Of a stretch of DNA of 64,000 nt, positions 42,960 to 51,078 are shown in pieces. Source of the DNA: a bacterium (GTDB lineage: Bacteria; Planctomycetota; UBA1135; UBA2386); contig JAUILN010000006.1 in NCBI GenBank assembly GCA_030432695.1, forward strand, positions 310,001-374,000, given 5' to 3'. The position numbers and the translations under genes are program-made. The notes beneath the pieces are model-generated. The model was not told where the DNA came from and ran no database searches. It worked only from the letters and a program-made list of their open reading frames with translations. Numbering within the stretch: position 1 is the first letter of the stretch; every line of letters starts with the position of its first letter.

Positions 42960-44018
42960 TCAGCTCCCTTCGAGGCCGATCACCAGGCCGAGCAGTAGGC
43001 CGACGCTGCCCGACGTCTGGCCGGGGCTTGCGAAGACGCGGGCCACGCCATTGCGACCCGGCAGCACGTGGGTTGCGCCTGGCGACAGGAACACGCCGAG
43101 GGAGTTCGCGGCGGGCTCGACGAACGCTGCCTGGGTGTAGACCGTCTGGCCGATGAGGCCGGGTTGGTCGGGCAGGACGAGGTCGACCCGTGCCGAGCCG
43201 TAGGTGTCCGAGGCGGTCGTGAACGGCATCGCTGCCTGCACGTCGTTGGTGATCAGGCAGCCGCCCGCGCCGAGCGGCGTGAGGTCGAAGGGCAGCGCCA
43301 CGCCGTTCATGTCGGTGGACGACAGGCCGAACGTCATCACGCCGGGCAGCACCGTGTTCGCGACGCGGCTGTTCGCATACAGGGAGCTGGTGACGCCTGC
43401 TGGATGGAACTGGCCGTAGTGCTGTGCCGCGCGGCTGCCCTGTGCCGAGGCACAGCCGCCGAAGGAGCCGGTCTGGATCGAACGCGAGGAGGATCCGTCC
43501 GCGGCGAAGGAATACGCCAGGGTGCTGTTGCCCTGGTCGTTGCCGTGCATGCGGACCCGCCAGGACAGATGGCCGCCGTCCCAGGCGAACGGGCGGTCGA
43601 ACGGGATGTAGAGGTCCCATCCGCTGGTGGTGGTGGGCAGCGTCACGAAGCGGCGGTCCACCACCCGGACGCGCGTGGCCGCGATCTCGTTGGTGGCGAA
43701 CACCGAGCTGGTGCCATCTGCGCCGTGCGGGCTCTTCGCCATCCACATCTCCAGCTCGACGCGGGCCGCCTGGCCGGCGTTCGACGGCGTGAAGCGGACG
43801 CCGGTGATCGTCCGGAGCGCGCGGTTCGAGAACGACCAGCCGGAGTGGACCTGCTGGTACTCCAGTGCGGGCTCGCCGAAGGGATAGCGGTTGGCCGAGT
43901 CCGAATGCCCGGACGCGGCGCGCCGCGGTGAGTGGCTGGCCGGGGACTGGGCCGCTGCGAGCGGGCTCAGGGCTGCGGCGGCGAGGAGGGTGAGGGCGGT
44001 GCTGCGCGGCAGGTTCAT
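42960..44018 (-). CDS. Secreted protein, tandem paralog A, 352 aa
   Basis: The signal peptide is RSTALTLLAAAALSPLAAAQ after ATG 44018. The mature protein is a two-part beta protein that I cannot assign to a named family. Landmarks shared with the next gene are YPFGEPALEYQQVHSGWSF, VELEMWMAKSPHG, IAATRVRVVDRRFVTLP, FDRPFAWDGGHLSWRVRMHG, a central GGCLITNDV and LVLPDQPGLIGQTVYTQ, LGVFLSPGATHVLPGRNGVA. The second half is a relative of the window's common C-terminal domain. It lies 64 bases after its paralog at 44083-45135, with which it was formed by tandem duplication. Confidence 0.8.
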   Translation of the reverse strand: MNLPRSTALTLLAAAALSPLAAAQSPASHSPRRAASGHSDSANRYPFGEPALEYQQVHSGWSFSNRALRTITGVRFTPSNAGQAARVELEMWMAKSPHGADGTSSVFATNEIAATRVRVVDRRFVTLPTTTSGWDLYIPFDRPFAWDGGHLSWRVRMHGNDQGNSTLAYSFAADGSSSRSIQTGSFGGCASAQGSRAAQHYGQFHPAGVTSSLYANSRVANTVLPGVMTFGLSSTDMNGVALPFDLTPLGAGGCLITNDVQAAMPFTTASDTYGSARVDLVLPDQPGLIGQTVYTQAAFVEPAANSLGVFLSPGATHVLPGRNGVARVFASPGQTSGSVGLLLGLVIGLEGS

Positions 44019-44082
44019 GCCAGTGCAGTGCCCGCACTCGTCCTCGCACACGGTCCGCGCGACAAAGAGTCGCGCGGCGCGG

Positions 44083-45135
44083 TCAGCGGCCGTCGAGGCC
44101 GATGACCAGGCCGTAGTGCGTGTCGGTGGCGGGGCTCGGATCGCCGATGCTGCCGTAGATCCGTGCGCAACCATTGCTGCGCGGGACGGTGTGGGTCGCG
44201 CCAGGAGACAGGAACACGCCGAGCGCGTTCACGCCGGGCTGGAGGAACGCGACCTGCGTGTGGAAGGTCGAGCCGGGCAGCCCCGGCTGGTCGGGCAGGT
44301 CGAAGTCGAGGCGGAACTGGCCCTCGGAGTTCGCGGGGGCGTTGGTCGGCAGGGTGGCCACGACGTCGTTGGTCAGCATGCAGCCGGGCATACCGACCAG
44401 TCCCAGGTCGAACGGCAGCGGGACTCCACCGAACGACGTGGTCGACAGGCCGAAATTGACCACCGCGGGGGCAGCCTGCTGGACCAGCCCGCTGCGCGCG
44501 TAGAGGTGGCTGCCCGCTGTGGCGCCGGCGGCGCGGAGGATGCCGAAGTGGTAGGTCGAAAGACCGCCGGTCCCGGTGCAGCCGAGGAAGCTCCCGGTCC
44601 GCACCGAGTCGGTCGACGAGGCGTCGGACTCCATCGCGTAGCGGATGCTCGAGCCGGTGCTGTTGCCGTGGTTGCGGAGCCGCCAGGTCAGATGCCCGCC
44701 GTCCCACCGGAACGGCCGGTCGAACGGCAGCGACAGCGCCCAGGTGCCGGTGGTCGCCGGCAGCGAGACGGTCCGTCGGTCGATCACGCGGACCCTCGTC
44801 GCAGCGACCTCGTTGGCGGCGAAGGTGCGCTGCGTCCCGGACATGCCGTGCGGACTGCGGGCCATGAACAGCTCCAGGTCGACCGTCACCGCCGGCGTGA
44901 CGATGTTCGGCGTCATCCGCAGGCCGTTGACCGTCAAGGGGCCCGGCCGATCGAACGTCCAGGCGGAGTGGATCTGCTGGTACTCCATGCTCGCCTGGCC
45001 GAACGGGTAGCTGTTCTGGGTCCCGTTCCCGCCCGGCGTGGCCGAGCGCGGCGAGTAGGTGGCGGGGCTCTGGGCGGCCAGGGCCGCGGTCGCGACGAGG
45101 GCGGCGGCCAGGGTCAGGGGGCGGACGGCGTTCAT
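44083..45135 (-). CDS. Secreted protein, tandem paralog B, 350 aa
   Basis: The signal peptide is MNAVRPLTLAAALVATAALA from ATG 45135. It aligns over its whole length with the product of 42960-44018: YPFGQASMEYQQIHSAWTF, VDLELFMARSPHG, VAATRVRVIDRRTVSLP, FDRPFRWDGGHLTWRLRNHG, PGCMLTNDV, LPDQPGLPGSTFHTQ and LGVFLSPGATHTVPRSNGCA. The conserved Asp, Arg and aromatic residues in the first half suggest a ligand-binding sandwich rather than a random spacer. Function unknown. It is the upstream member of the leftward pair. Confidence 0.8.
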   Translation of the reverse strand: MNAVRPLTLAAALVATAALAAQSPATYSPRSATPGGNGTQNSYPFGQASMEYQQIHSAWTFDRPGPLTVNGLRMTPNIVTPAVTVDLELFMARSPHGMSGTQRTFAANEVAATRVRVIDRRTVSLPATTGTWALSLPFDRPFRWDGGHLTWRLRNHGNSTGSSIRYAMESDASSTDSVRTGSFLGCTGTGGLSTYHFGILRAAGATAGSHLYARSGLVQQAAPAVVNFGLSTTSFGGVPLPFDLGLVGMPGCMLTNDVVATLPTNAPANSEGQFRLDFDLPDQPGLPGSTFHTQVAFLQPGVNALGVFLSPGATHTVPRSNGCARIYGSIGDPSPATDTHYGLVIGLDGR

Positions 45136-45200
45136 GGGGTCCCGCAGTGATCTCGTCCGCGGGACATCACGCCGGTTTCCCGGATTCGACCTCTGCGGAT

Positions 45201-45887
45201 TCAGCGACCTCGCAGGGCGAGCTCGGCGCTGACCCGGATCCCCGCCTCCCGGGCGTCGATGGGAACGATCCAGGCAACCCCCTCGGCGGCGTCGGAGCGG
45301 ATCTCGGGATGGACCGGTGCGTCTCCGGCATCGAAGTAGAGACGCCGGCCGATCCGCCGCGCCGTCTCGTCGCCCGCGCGCAACAGCATCATGTGGAAGT
45401 GGGGCGGTGCCTCGCCGTACGGGCCGGGCAGGATCGTGTCGAGGACGATGCGGCCGTCGGGGTCGGTCACCAGCCACGCGAACAGCCGTGGATTGCCGTC
45501 GCCTTCGCCTGGTCCGGAGGCCTCGGCGGCGTACTTGCCGTCTACCCCGGCCTGGAACAGGTAGATGCGTAGGTCGGCGATGGGGCTGCCGTCGCCGTCG
45601 ACGAAGGTCGCCTCGAGATGGAGCGGCGTGCCCGGTTCGTTCTTCCCGGTCATGCGCAGGCCTCCGGTCGCGGGATGCTCACGCAGCGTGCGATTCAGCG
45701 CGAGTCGGGACTCCGGATCGTCGAGCAGTGCGCGGTGCGCCTCCGAGGTCAGCACGGCTTCGGCGGAGAGTCGGCCGGCGTCTAGTTCCGCAGCGATGTG
45801 CGTGATGTCCGAGGATGTGACGGTCTCGGGAGGGACGCAGGCGGTGATCACGGACAGGAAGCCGAATGTGGCGATCGAAGGGCGCAT
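45201..45887 (-). CDS. Lipoprotein intradiol ring-cleavage dioxygenase, 228 aa
   Basis: An intradiol (protocatechuate/catechol type) dioxygenase fold with all four iron ligands in place: Tyr119 (QAGVDGKYA), Tyr157 (LPGPYGEAP), His163 and His165 (PPHFHMML). FAWLVTDPDGRIVLDTILPG matches the family core. Unlike the cytoplasmic enzymes it begins with a lipoprotein signal (ATFGFLSVITAC, Cys17), so it should be anchored outside the cytoplasm. It would cleave a catechol-type ring between the hydroxyls, using non-heme Fe(III) and oxygen. No other aromatic degradation gene is adjacent, so the substrate may be an extracellular phenolic. Confidence 0.85.
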   Translation of the reverse strand: MRPSIATFGFLSVITACVPPETVTSSDITHIAAELDAGRLSAEAVLTSEAHRALLDDPESRLALNRTLREHPATGGLRMTGKNEPGTPLHLEATFVDGDGSPIADLRIYLFQAGVDGKYAAEASGPGEGDGNPRLFAWLVTDPDGRIVLDTILPGPYGEAPPHFHMMLLRAGDETARRIGRRLYFDAGDAPVHPEIRSDAAEGVAWIVPIDAREAGIRVSAELALRGR

Positions 45888-45998
45888 TCCGACCCGACGA
45901 CCCGGGAGCCGGCAGCGTCAGCGGGAATCCTGCCCGATCGTCCTGAGGAAGGCGTCGGTCCACTTGTGGCGGCGCATTCCGTGTCGGACTCTCCATCC

Positions 45999-46205
45999 AT
46001 GCAGCTGTCTTTCCTGTCCGGCTACTGGGAGTGGATCATCCTCGTCATCCTGATGGCTGCTGGCGGGCTGTTCCTGCTCGTGCTGCTCACCGGCAAGAAG
46101 GTGAAGCGCTCCAGTCATCAGAAGCACGATACCCACGCGTGGGACGAGGGCGTGGCGGACCGCGCGTCGGGCGCCGGGGATGCGGCCGGCGACGTGGACG
46201 ATTGA
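45999..46205 (+). CDS. Small single-helix membrane protein, 68 aa
   Basis: One strong membrane segment (WEWIILVILMAAGGLFLLVLL) is followed by a basic stretch (TGKKVKRSSHQKH) and an acidic tail ending in GDVDD. The charge pattern (positive after the helix) suggests a cytoplasmic C-terminus. The family is not recognised. The ATG at 45999 is chosen because it directly precedes the hydrophobic segment; an in-frame GTG 18 bases earlier is possible. It is divergent from the dioxygenase gene and converges on the S9 peptidase gene. Confidence 0.6.
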   Translation: MQLSFLSGYWEWIILVILMAAGGLFLLVLLTGKKVKRSSHQKHDTHAWDEGVADRASGAGDAAGDVDD

Positions 46206-46236
46206 GGCGTCGCGTCGCGGCGCCGCCGGGTGGACT

Positions 46237-49026
46237 TCAGCGGTCCGCGTCCTGCGGTGTCGAGAGCCATTCGGGCGCGACGGCCCCCTTCAGGTGGTGG
46301 TCGACGTACTCCTTCATCCGCATCGCCCAGTCGAGCTTGTTGCCGGCCTTCTGCGGATGGTGCGGTTCGCCGTGGTAGGTCAGCATCACGACGTCCTTGT
46401 CGAGGCGACGCAGCGCCAGGTACAGCTCGATCCCCTGCTCCCAGGGCACCGCGCCGTCTTCGTCGCCGAACAGGATCAGCAGCGGGGTGTTCACCCGGTC
46501 GGCGAAGAACAGCGGCGAGTTCTCGATGTAGCGGTCGCGGCGTTCGAACAGGCTGGCGCCGAGGCGTGACTGGGTGCGTTCGTACTGGAACTGACGCGCG
46601 AGTCCGGAGCCCCAGCGGATGCCGCCATAGGCGCTGGTCATGTTGGAGACCGGTGCGCCGGCGATCGCGCAGGCATAGCGGTCGGTCTGGGTGATCGCGA
46701 ACGCAGTCTGGTAGCCCGACCACGAGTGGCCGTGCAGCGCGATGCGGTCCGGGTCGGCGATGCCGGCTTCGATCAACGCGTCGATGCCGGCGTCGAGGCA
46801 CGCGACCGCGGAGGGGCCCGGTCGGCCGACCTCGAAGCGGATGTCGGGCAGGAACACCGCGTAGCCGTCGCTGGCGTAGACCGGGAAGCACGGGCGGTGG
46901 TTGACGGCGATCTCGTTCCACTCGCAGGCCCGCTGGCTGAAGAAGCGGTAGTAGTAGACGAGGACCGGCAGGCGGCCCTGCTCGGGCGTCCAGCCGTCGG
47001 GGACGATGACCGCGGCGTCGAGCGGTTGGCCGGAGTCGCTGCGGTAGTTCAGGACCCGGGCGGTGCCCCAGGCGAACGGGGCGCGTTGGTCGTCGAGGTG
47101 GCTGAGCTGCTGGAGGGCGTCACGGAACGGCGGGCCGTTCACGCCACCGGGCAGCAGGTGCAGGTCCGGGTAGCAGTCGTAGCTCTCGCGGCTGATCAAC
47201 AGCGCGCCGGAGCTGCGGGCGGTGGCGACGCGGCGGTAGCGGTAGGCGCCGTCGAGTTCACGGGTCAGCGAACCGTCGTCGCGGTCGAGGCGGAACAGGC
47301 CGGTGTGCTTGGTCCGCTCGTCGAAGCCAGCGAGCAGCAGAGGTCCGTCGGACGGCACCCACGGGTCCTCGGGGTCGGTGTCCATCACGCGGAACACGAC
47401 GCGGTCGCGCGCGCCGCGGCCGCGCGTGAGGTTGACCGCGGGGCCGCCGGCGACCGGGATCTCCCAGAGGTCGTGGTGGTCGTGCAGCAGCAGGCTGCGC
47501 CCGCCCGCGACGAAGCCGCCGAAGAACTCCGGCGGTGCCTCGTGGGCGTAGTCCCAGTGCTGCTGCGCGAACTGGCGGCCGAGGTCGGCGGTGAGGTTGC
47601 GGGTGCGACCGGTGGCGCACTCGCGGAGGTGCCAGTGGCCGTCGCGCCAGTAGACCAGCGCGGCGCCATCGGGTGAGAGGTTCGCCGCGCCTTCCTGGGC
47701 TTCGAGGATCGGTTCGACCGCGCCGGTGCGGGCATCGACCAGCGCGAGGTCCGAACGGCCGACGTCCCAGGTGCGGGCGCGGCGATGGCGGTCGCCGTTC
47801 TCGACCAGGAAGCGGTCGGCGTCGGGCTCGTGGATCGTGACGTCCGGATGGTTCTCGTCGCCGAGCAGCAGCGTGCGCCCGGAGTCGAGATGGTGCACCG
47901 CGGTCCGGGTGCGTCGCTTCAGGCGTTGCTCCTCGACCTTGCGCTGCGGGGCGATGCGCAGGTCGCCGCCATGCCACACGTCGACCTCGGCCTCGGCGCG
48001 GAGCTTGGCCAGTTCCTCCGCGGGCTTCGGGTCGTCGTCGGCATCGCGGGCCCGCAGCTCGGCGGCACGGTCGCGCACGGCCACGAAGACCCGCGCGGTG
48101 TGCTTGCCGAGTCGGAGCGAACCGCCCGAGGCCGCCACCACATGGTCCTGAGGCAGCGCCTGGGGATCGACCAGGGTGCGGACGCCGCCTTCTGGCGACC
48201 AGGCGACGACGGTGGAGTCTCCTTCGGGCTTGCCCTTGGCCGACAGTGGCGTGATCACCGCAGCGCAGAGGGTGCCGTCGTCGCGCCAGGCCAGGTTGCC
48301 GATCGAGTGGCCCGCGCTGCCGCCGAGTGGGATCGGGTCGCCGAGGGGGCGACCGGCTTCGAGGCGGCGGACGAACAGCTCCTCACCGTGCTCGCCGCGC
48401 GCGGTGCACCACGCGATCCACGCGCCGTCGCGGGGAAGGGCGAAGCGGGTCACGTCGAACCACGCGGTGCGGGGGCCTTCACCGAGAGGGCGGATGACCA
48501 GGCGACCGCCGCGAGCCTTGGTTCGCTCGTGGTCGGGCGAGGCAACCGGGCGGTGCAGCCAGATCGCTGCTCCGCCGGCGTCGCAGAGCGCGTAGTCGGT
48601 CGCGTCGTGCGCGGTCTCGACCCGACCGCCGACGACGTCGACGAATGCCACGCCGGTAGGGGTCTTCTCGTCGTCCTCCGGCGGGGCGAGGCGGGCGAGC
48701 GCGAAGCGTCCGTCGGCGGACAGCTTCGGGGCTCGGCCCCGCTCGATGCGGCGCTCGATGGGCTCGGAGGGCTCGGTGGACTCGATGGACTCGATGGACT
48801 CGGTGGCGAGGTGCCGGATCACCAGCAGGCCGTCGCCGGTCTCGGCGCGTTCCTCCCAGGCGACGGTCGTGCCGTCTGCCGACAGTGCAGGGTCGTGCAA
48901 GGCGCGGAAGGTGCGGACGTCTTGCCAGCCGAGGGGGCGGCGCTCCTGCGCGCTGGGCGAGTTGGACGCGCCGAGCGCGAGGGCCAGGGCGAAGAGGGAT
49001 GCGAGCCGGTGCAGCGAGGTCGGCAT
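46237..49026 (-). CDS. Secreted S9-family (prolyl oligopeptidase / dipeptidyl aminopeptidase-like) peptidase, 929 aa
   Basis: A signal peptide (LASLFALALALGASNSPSAQ) leads into a long beta-propeller region (to about residue 680) and a C-terminal alpha/beta hydrolase domain. The nucleophile is Ser768 in HGHSWSGYQTAFAI; the later ILFGDEDGAVPWEQGIE carries the Asp and YHGEPHHPQKAG the His of the triad. Enzymes of this group cut short peptides, often after proline, in the periplasm. In the propeller the segment around residues 75-90 is a run of Ser-Ile-Glu / Ser-Glu-Pro triplets encoded by a nine-base repeat (48753-48806). ATG 49026 starts the signal peptide. Confidence 0.92.
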   Translation of the reverse strand: MPTSLHRLASLFALALALGASNSPSAQERRPLGWQDVRTFRALHDPALSADGTTVAWEERAETGDGLLVIRHLATESIESIESTEPSEPIERRIERGRAPKLSADGRFALARLAPPEDDEKTPTGVAFVDVVGGRVETAHDATDYALCDAGGAAIWLHRPVASPDHERTKARGGRLVIRPLGEGPRTAWFDVTRFALPRDGAWIAWCTARGEHGEELFVRRLEAGRPLGDPIPLGGSAGHSIGNLAWRDDGTLCAAVITPLSAKGKPEGDSTVVAWSPEGGVRTLVDPQALPQDHVVAASGGSLRLGKHTARVFVAVRDRAAELRARDADDDPKPAEELAKLRAEAEVDVWHGGDLRIAPQRKVEEQRLKRRTRTAVHHLDSGRTLLLGDENHPDVTIHEPDADRFLVENGDRHRRARTWDVGRSDLALVDARTGAVEPILEAQEGAANLSPDGAALVYWRDGHWHLRECATGRTRNLTADLGRQFAQQHWDYAHEAPPEFFGGFVAGGRSLLLHDHHDLWEIPVAGGPAVNLTRGRGARDRVVFRVMDTDPEDPWVPSDGPLLLAGFDERTKHTGLFRLDRDDGSLTRELDGAYRYRRVATARSSGALLISRESYDCYPDLHLLPGGVNGPPFRDALQQLSHLDDQRAPFAWGTARVLNYRSDSGQPLDAAVIVPDGWTPEQGRLPVLVYYYRFFSQRACEWNEIAVNHRPCFPVYASDGYAVFLPDIRFEVGRPGPSAVACLDAGIDALIEAGIADPDRIALHGHSWSGYQTAFAITQTDRYACAIAGAPVSNMTSAYGGIRWGSGLARQFQYERTQSRLGASLFERRDRYIENSPLFFADRVNTPLLILFGDEDGAVPWEQGIELYLALRRLDKDVVMLTYHGEPHHPQKAGNKLDWAMRMKEYVDHHLKGAVAPEWLSTPQDADR
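48753..48806. repeat. In-frame 9-bp tandem repeat within the S9 peptidase gene
   Basis: Six consecutive nine-base units of the form RCTCGRDGG (GCTCGATGG, GCTCGGAGG, GCTCGGTGG, ACTCGATGG twice, ACTCGGTGG). Being three codons long, it changes only the length of a Ser/Ile/Glu-rich loop in the propeller when it expands or contracts. Confidence 0.85.
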
Positions 49027-49307
49027 GGTGTGCGCGAGGTCGTCGAGGGGTTCCGCCCGGTGTCTTGCCCGCCGAGATGCCTGGATCCGGGTGGGCTCGC
49101 CCGAGCGTGGGGAAAGGATCCCTGCCAGGAGAATGAATCGATCCGACCCGTTCGGGAAGGCGTTCTACCGACACGGCGTCGGAGAGTGCTCCGCGAGCGG
49201 GTTCCCCGATCCGCTCTCGGGAGAAGTCAGGAATGCCCGTGATGCAGCGACTTCGAGGTTGCTCGGAGTGGTGCATGGCGTCGCGCTCGAAGGAGAGGAG
49301 ACGAGGG

Positions 49308-50603
49308 ATGGAGAGCAGGAATCGGAACCGGTGGACGGATCGCGGGTGTTCGGAGAGCGGGTCGTTGCGCAGGCGGCTGGGAAGGCGGTCCTTCGTGGGC
49401 GTCGCGCTGTCCATGTGTCTTGCGATGCCCGCACAGCAGGCCCCCGTACAGAAGGCCACCGCACAGCAGGCCAACGCGCAGCTCGGCGAACCGACGATCG
49501 GTCTCGAGGCGCCGGTGAGCGAGGCGGAGTTCACCGCGGCCCTGCTGCGCTTCGAGAAGCTGTCCTCGCGTCGCCAGGACGAGGTGATCGAGGCGGTCGT
49601 CGCGGCGATCGCCGGGGTCGAGGATCCCTGGCTGGAGCAGGTCCGCGCGCTCGCGGCGCTCGAGCTGCCCGGCGAGGGCGGTCGGCATCGCAGGGACCCG
49701 ATCCGCGAGGTCGCGCGCGCCGGTGACGATCCGTCCGTCGGTTCGGGTGCGCTCGCCGGCATGCTGCCGTTCCCCGCGTCGGTCCACTACCGCTATGGCC
49801 TACGCCGCGTCGATCCGTTCGAGGTCGAGCCGCGTGACGCGCGCGGTCGTCGGGTCTCGCGCTCGAAGGCCGCGGAGCTGCTTCGCGTCGCCCGGCTCGA
49901 GTCGCTGTGCGCGGGCCATGCTCCGGATCTCGACCGCGCGCTCGCGGCGCTGCTCGCGCGACTCGACGACCAGGTCGGCATCGACGCGGAGGCGCGCTTC
50001 CTGGAGCGCTGGCGCGATGGTTCGGAGAGCTTCTACGAGGCGCTCGACCGGACTGCCGGCCGGATGGAGGGCGTGTTCCACTACGACGCGATGCTCGACG
50101 AGTGGGTTCGTGAGCTGGTGCCGAAGGGCCACCCCGACCGCACCCGACTCGCGGGCGGGATCGAGGCGTCATTGCATGGCTTCCAGACCGCGTTCCAGGC
50201 CTACCGGTCGTACCGCTCGGTGCGCGAGGCAGTGGCGCTGTCGCTGCTGCTCGATCCGCGGCACGACCTGCCGGGGCGGCTGGTGAGGTTCCAGGAGAAC
50301 GCGGCGGGTGCCGACCATTCCAGCCGCGAGTGCGTGGAGGTGTTGCTCGGGGCTCACGGCGGTGACCTGCTCGCCGCGGTCGACGCGTTCCTGGCTGCTG
50401 CTCCCGAACTGCCCGAGGACATGTGGTGCGGCGAGCACCGCGCCTGGGAGGGCATCAACGCCGCGTTCGATCAGGCCCTGCAGCGGGTGGTCGACGCCGG
50501 TACCCACACGAGTGCGGTGGTGGAGCGGCATCGGGTCGCGCGGCGGGCGGTCCAGGATCGGATTGCCGCGACTGCCCGGCGGGCGCTCCTCGGGAGTCTG
50601 TGA
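49308..50603 (+). CDS. Exported helical protein of unknown function, 431 aa
   Basis: I do not recognise the family. The ATG at 49308 follows AAGGAGAGGAG by a good distance and starts a basic leader (RRRLGRRSFVGVALSMCLAMPAQ) that could be a Sec or twin-arginine-like signal. A Gln/Ala-rich spacer (QQAPVQKATAQQANAQ) follows. The rest is mostly amphipathic helix rich in Arg, Glu and Ala, with single motifs such as FHYDAMLDEWVRELVPKGHP. The frame is open further upstream (from 49233) without a better start. It is divergent from the S9 peptidase gene; the 281-base gap between them shows no other feature. Confidence 0.7.
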   Translation: MESRNRNRWTDRGCSESGSLRRRLGRRSFVGVALSMCLAMPAQQAPVQKATAQQANAQLGEPTIGLEAPVSEAEFTAALLRFEKLSSRRQDEVIEAVVAAIAGVEDPWLEQVRALAALELPGEGGRHRRDPIREVARAGDDPSVGSGALAGMLPFPASVHYRYGLRRVDPFEVEPRDARGRRVSRSKAAELLRVARLESLCAGHAPDLDRALAALLARLDDQVGIDAEARFLERWRDGSESFYEALDRTAGRMEGVFHYDAMLDEWVRELVPKGHPDRTRLAGGIEASLHGFQTAFQAYRSYRSVREAVALSLLLDPRHDLPGRLVRFQENAAGADHSSRECVEVLLGAHGGDLLAAVDAFLAAAPELPEDMWCGEHRAWEGINAAFDQALQRVVDAGTHTSAVVERHRVARRAVQDRIAATARRALLGSL

Positions 50604-50623
50604 CCCACCGGCACTCTCCGGAG

Positions 50624-50683
50624 CCCGATCGGACGATTCCGGATCGGGCGACCCTGGATCGGACGACTCGGGACAGGAGCACC
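50624..50683. repeat. Degenerate 15-bp tandem repeat
   Basis: Four adjacent 15-base units: CCCGATCGGACGATT, CCGGATCGGGCGACC, CTGGATCGGACGACT and the more diverged CGGGACAGGAGCACC. It begins 20 bases after the stop of the gene ending at 50603. In one forward frame it would read as Ser/Asp/Gly-rich sequence, so it may be a lost C-terminal extension of that gene, or non-coding. Confidence 0.7.
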
Positions 50684-50738
50684 TCGACTTCGACTTCCCC
50701 GAATCGGCCAACTCCCCCGAATCAGTCCGTACAAGACG

Positions 50739-50874
50739 GCGAGGTGCGTCGGCATGGGTCGACGCACCTCGCTGCAGAGAGACCACGCGGCTCGCACTCC
50801 GCGTGGACCAAGCCGTCTCGCCTCGCCCCGATGGACCACCTTCCGTGGCGTAGGCAGCTCCTTGCGAAGCTGCC
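50739..50874. other. Array of three perfect hairpins in a gene-free interval
   Basis: The 475-base gap 50604-51078 contains no gene I accept. After the 15-bp repeat it carries three exact inverted repeats in a row: 13-bp arms 50739-50751 / 50760-50772 (GCGAGGTGCGTCG), 8-bp arms 50783-50790 / 50799-50806 (CCACGCGG) and 7-bp arms 50853-50859 / 50868-50874 (GGCAGCT), each with an eight-base loop. A fourth weaker one (GGCAGG / CCTGCC) is at 50977-50992. The even loop size suggests a structured RNA or a 3' end of the gene at 49308; no function can be assigned. Confidence 0.55.
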
Positions 50875-51078
50875 GGACATCGGGCTTGCACCCAGAACTA
50901 GACCCCTCTGAGACGTATGCCAGTCGACACCACGTCGGATGGTCCAGGGCGGGGAGAGACCGTGTTCGAGAGAGCGGGCAGGAGAACCTGCCTTACACGG
51001 ACTCTGACGGAGCGGGCCCGGGCGCGGGTTCCGTAGCGGTCGCGAAAAAGTCTGGCGGTGCCGGAGGGCGCCGCTCCG

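Noticed and set aside
49195..49216. Short GAGCGG / CCGCTC inverted repeat before the gene at 49308
   Set aside because: Six-base GC-rich arms are expected by chance in this composition, and nothing in the context supports a function.
50423..50911. A 162-codon frame with Asp-Arg-Thr pentad repeats
   Set aside because: It overlaps the end of the gene at 49308, its composition follows the 15-bp DNA repeat, and it has no ribosome binding site.
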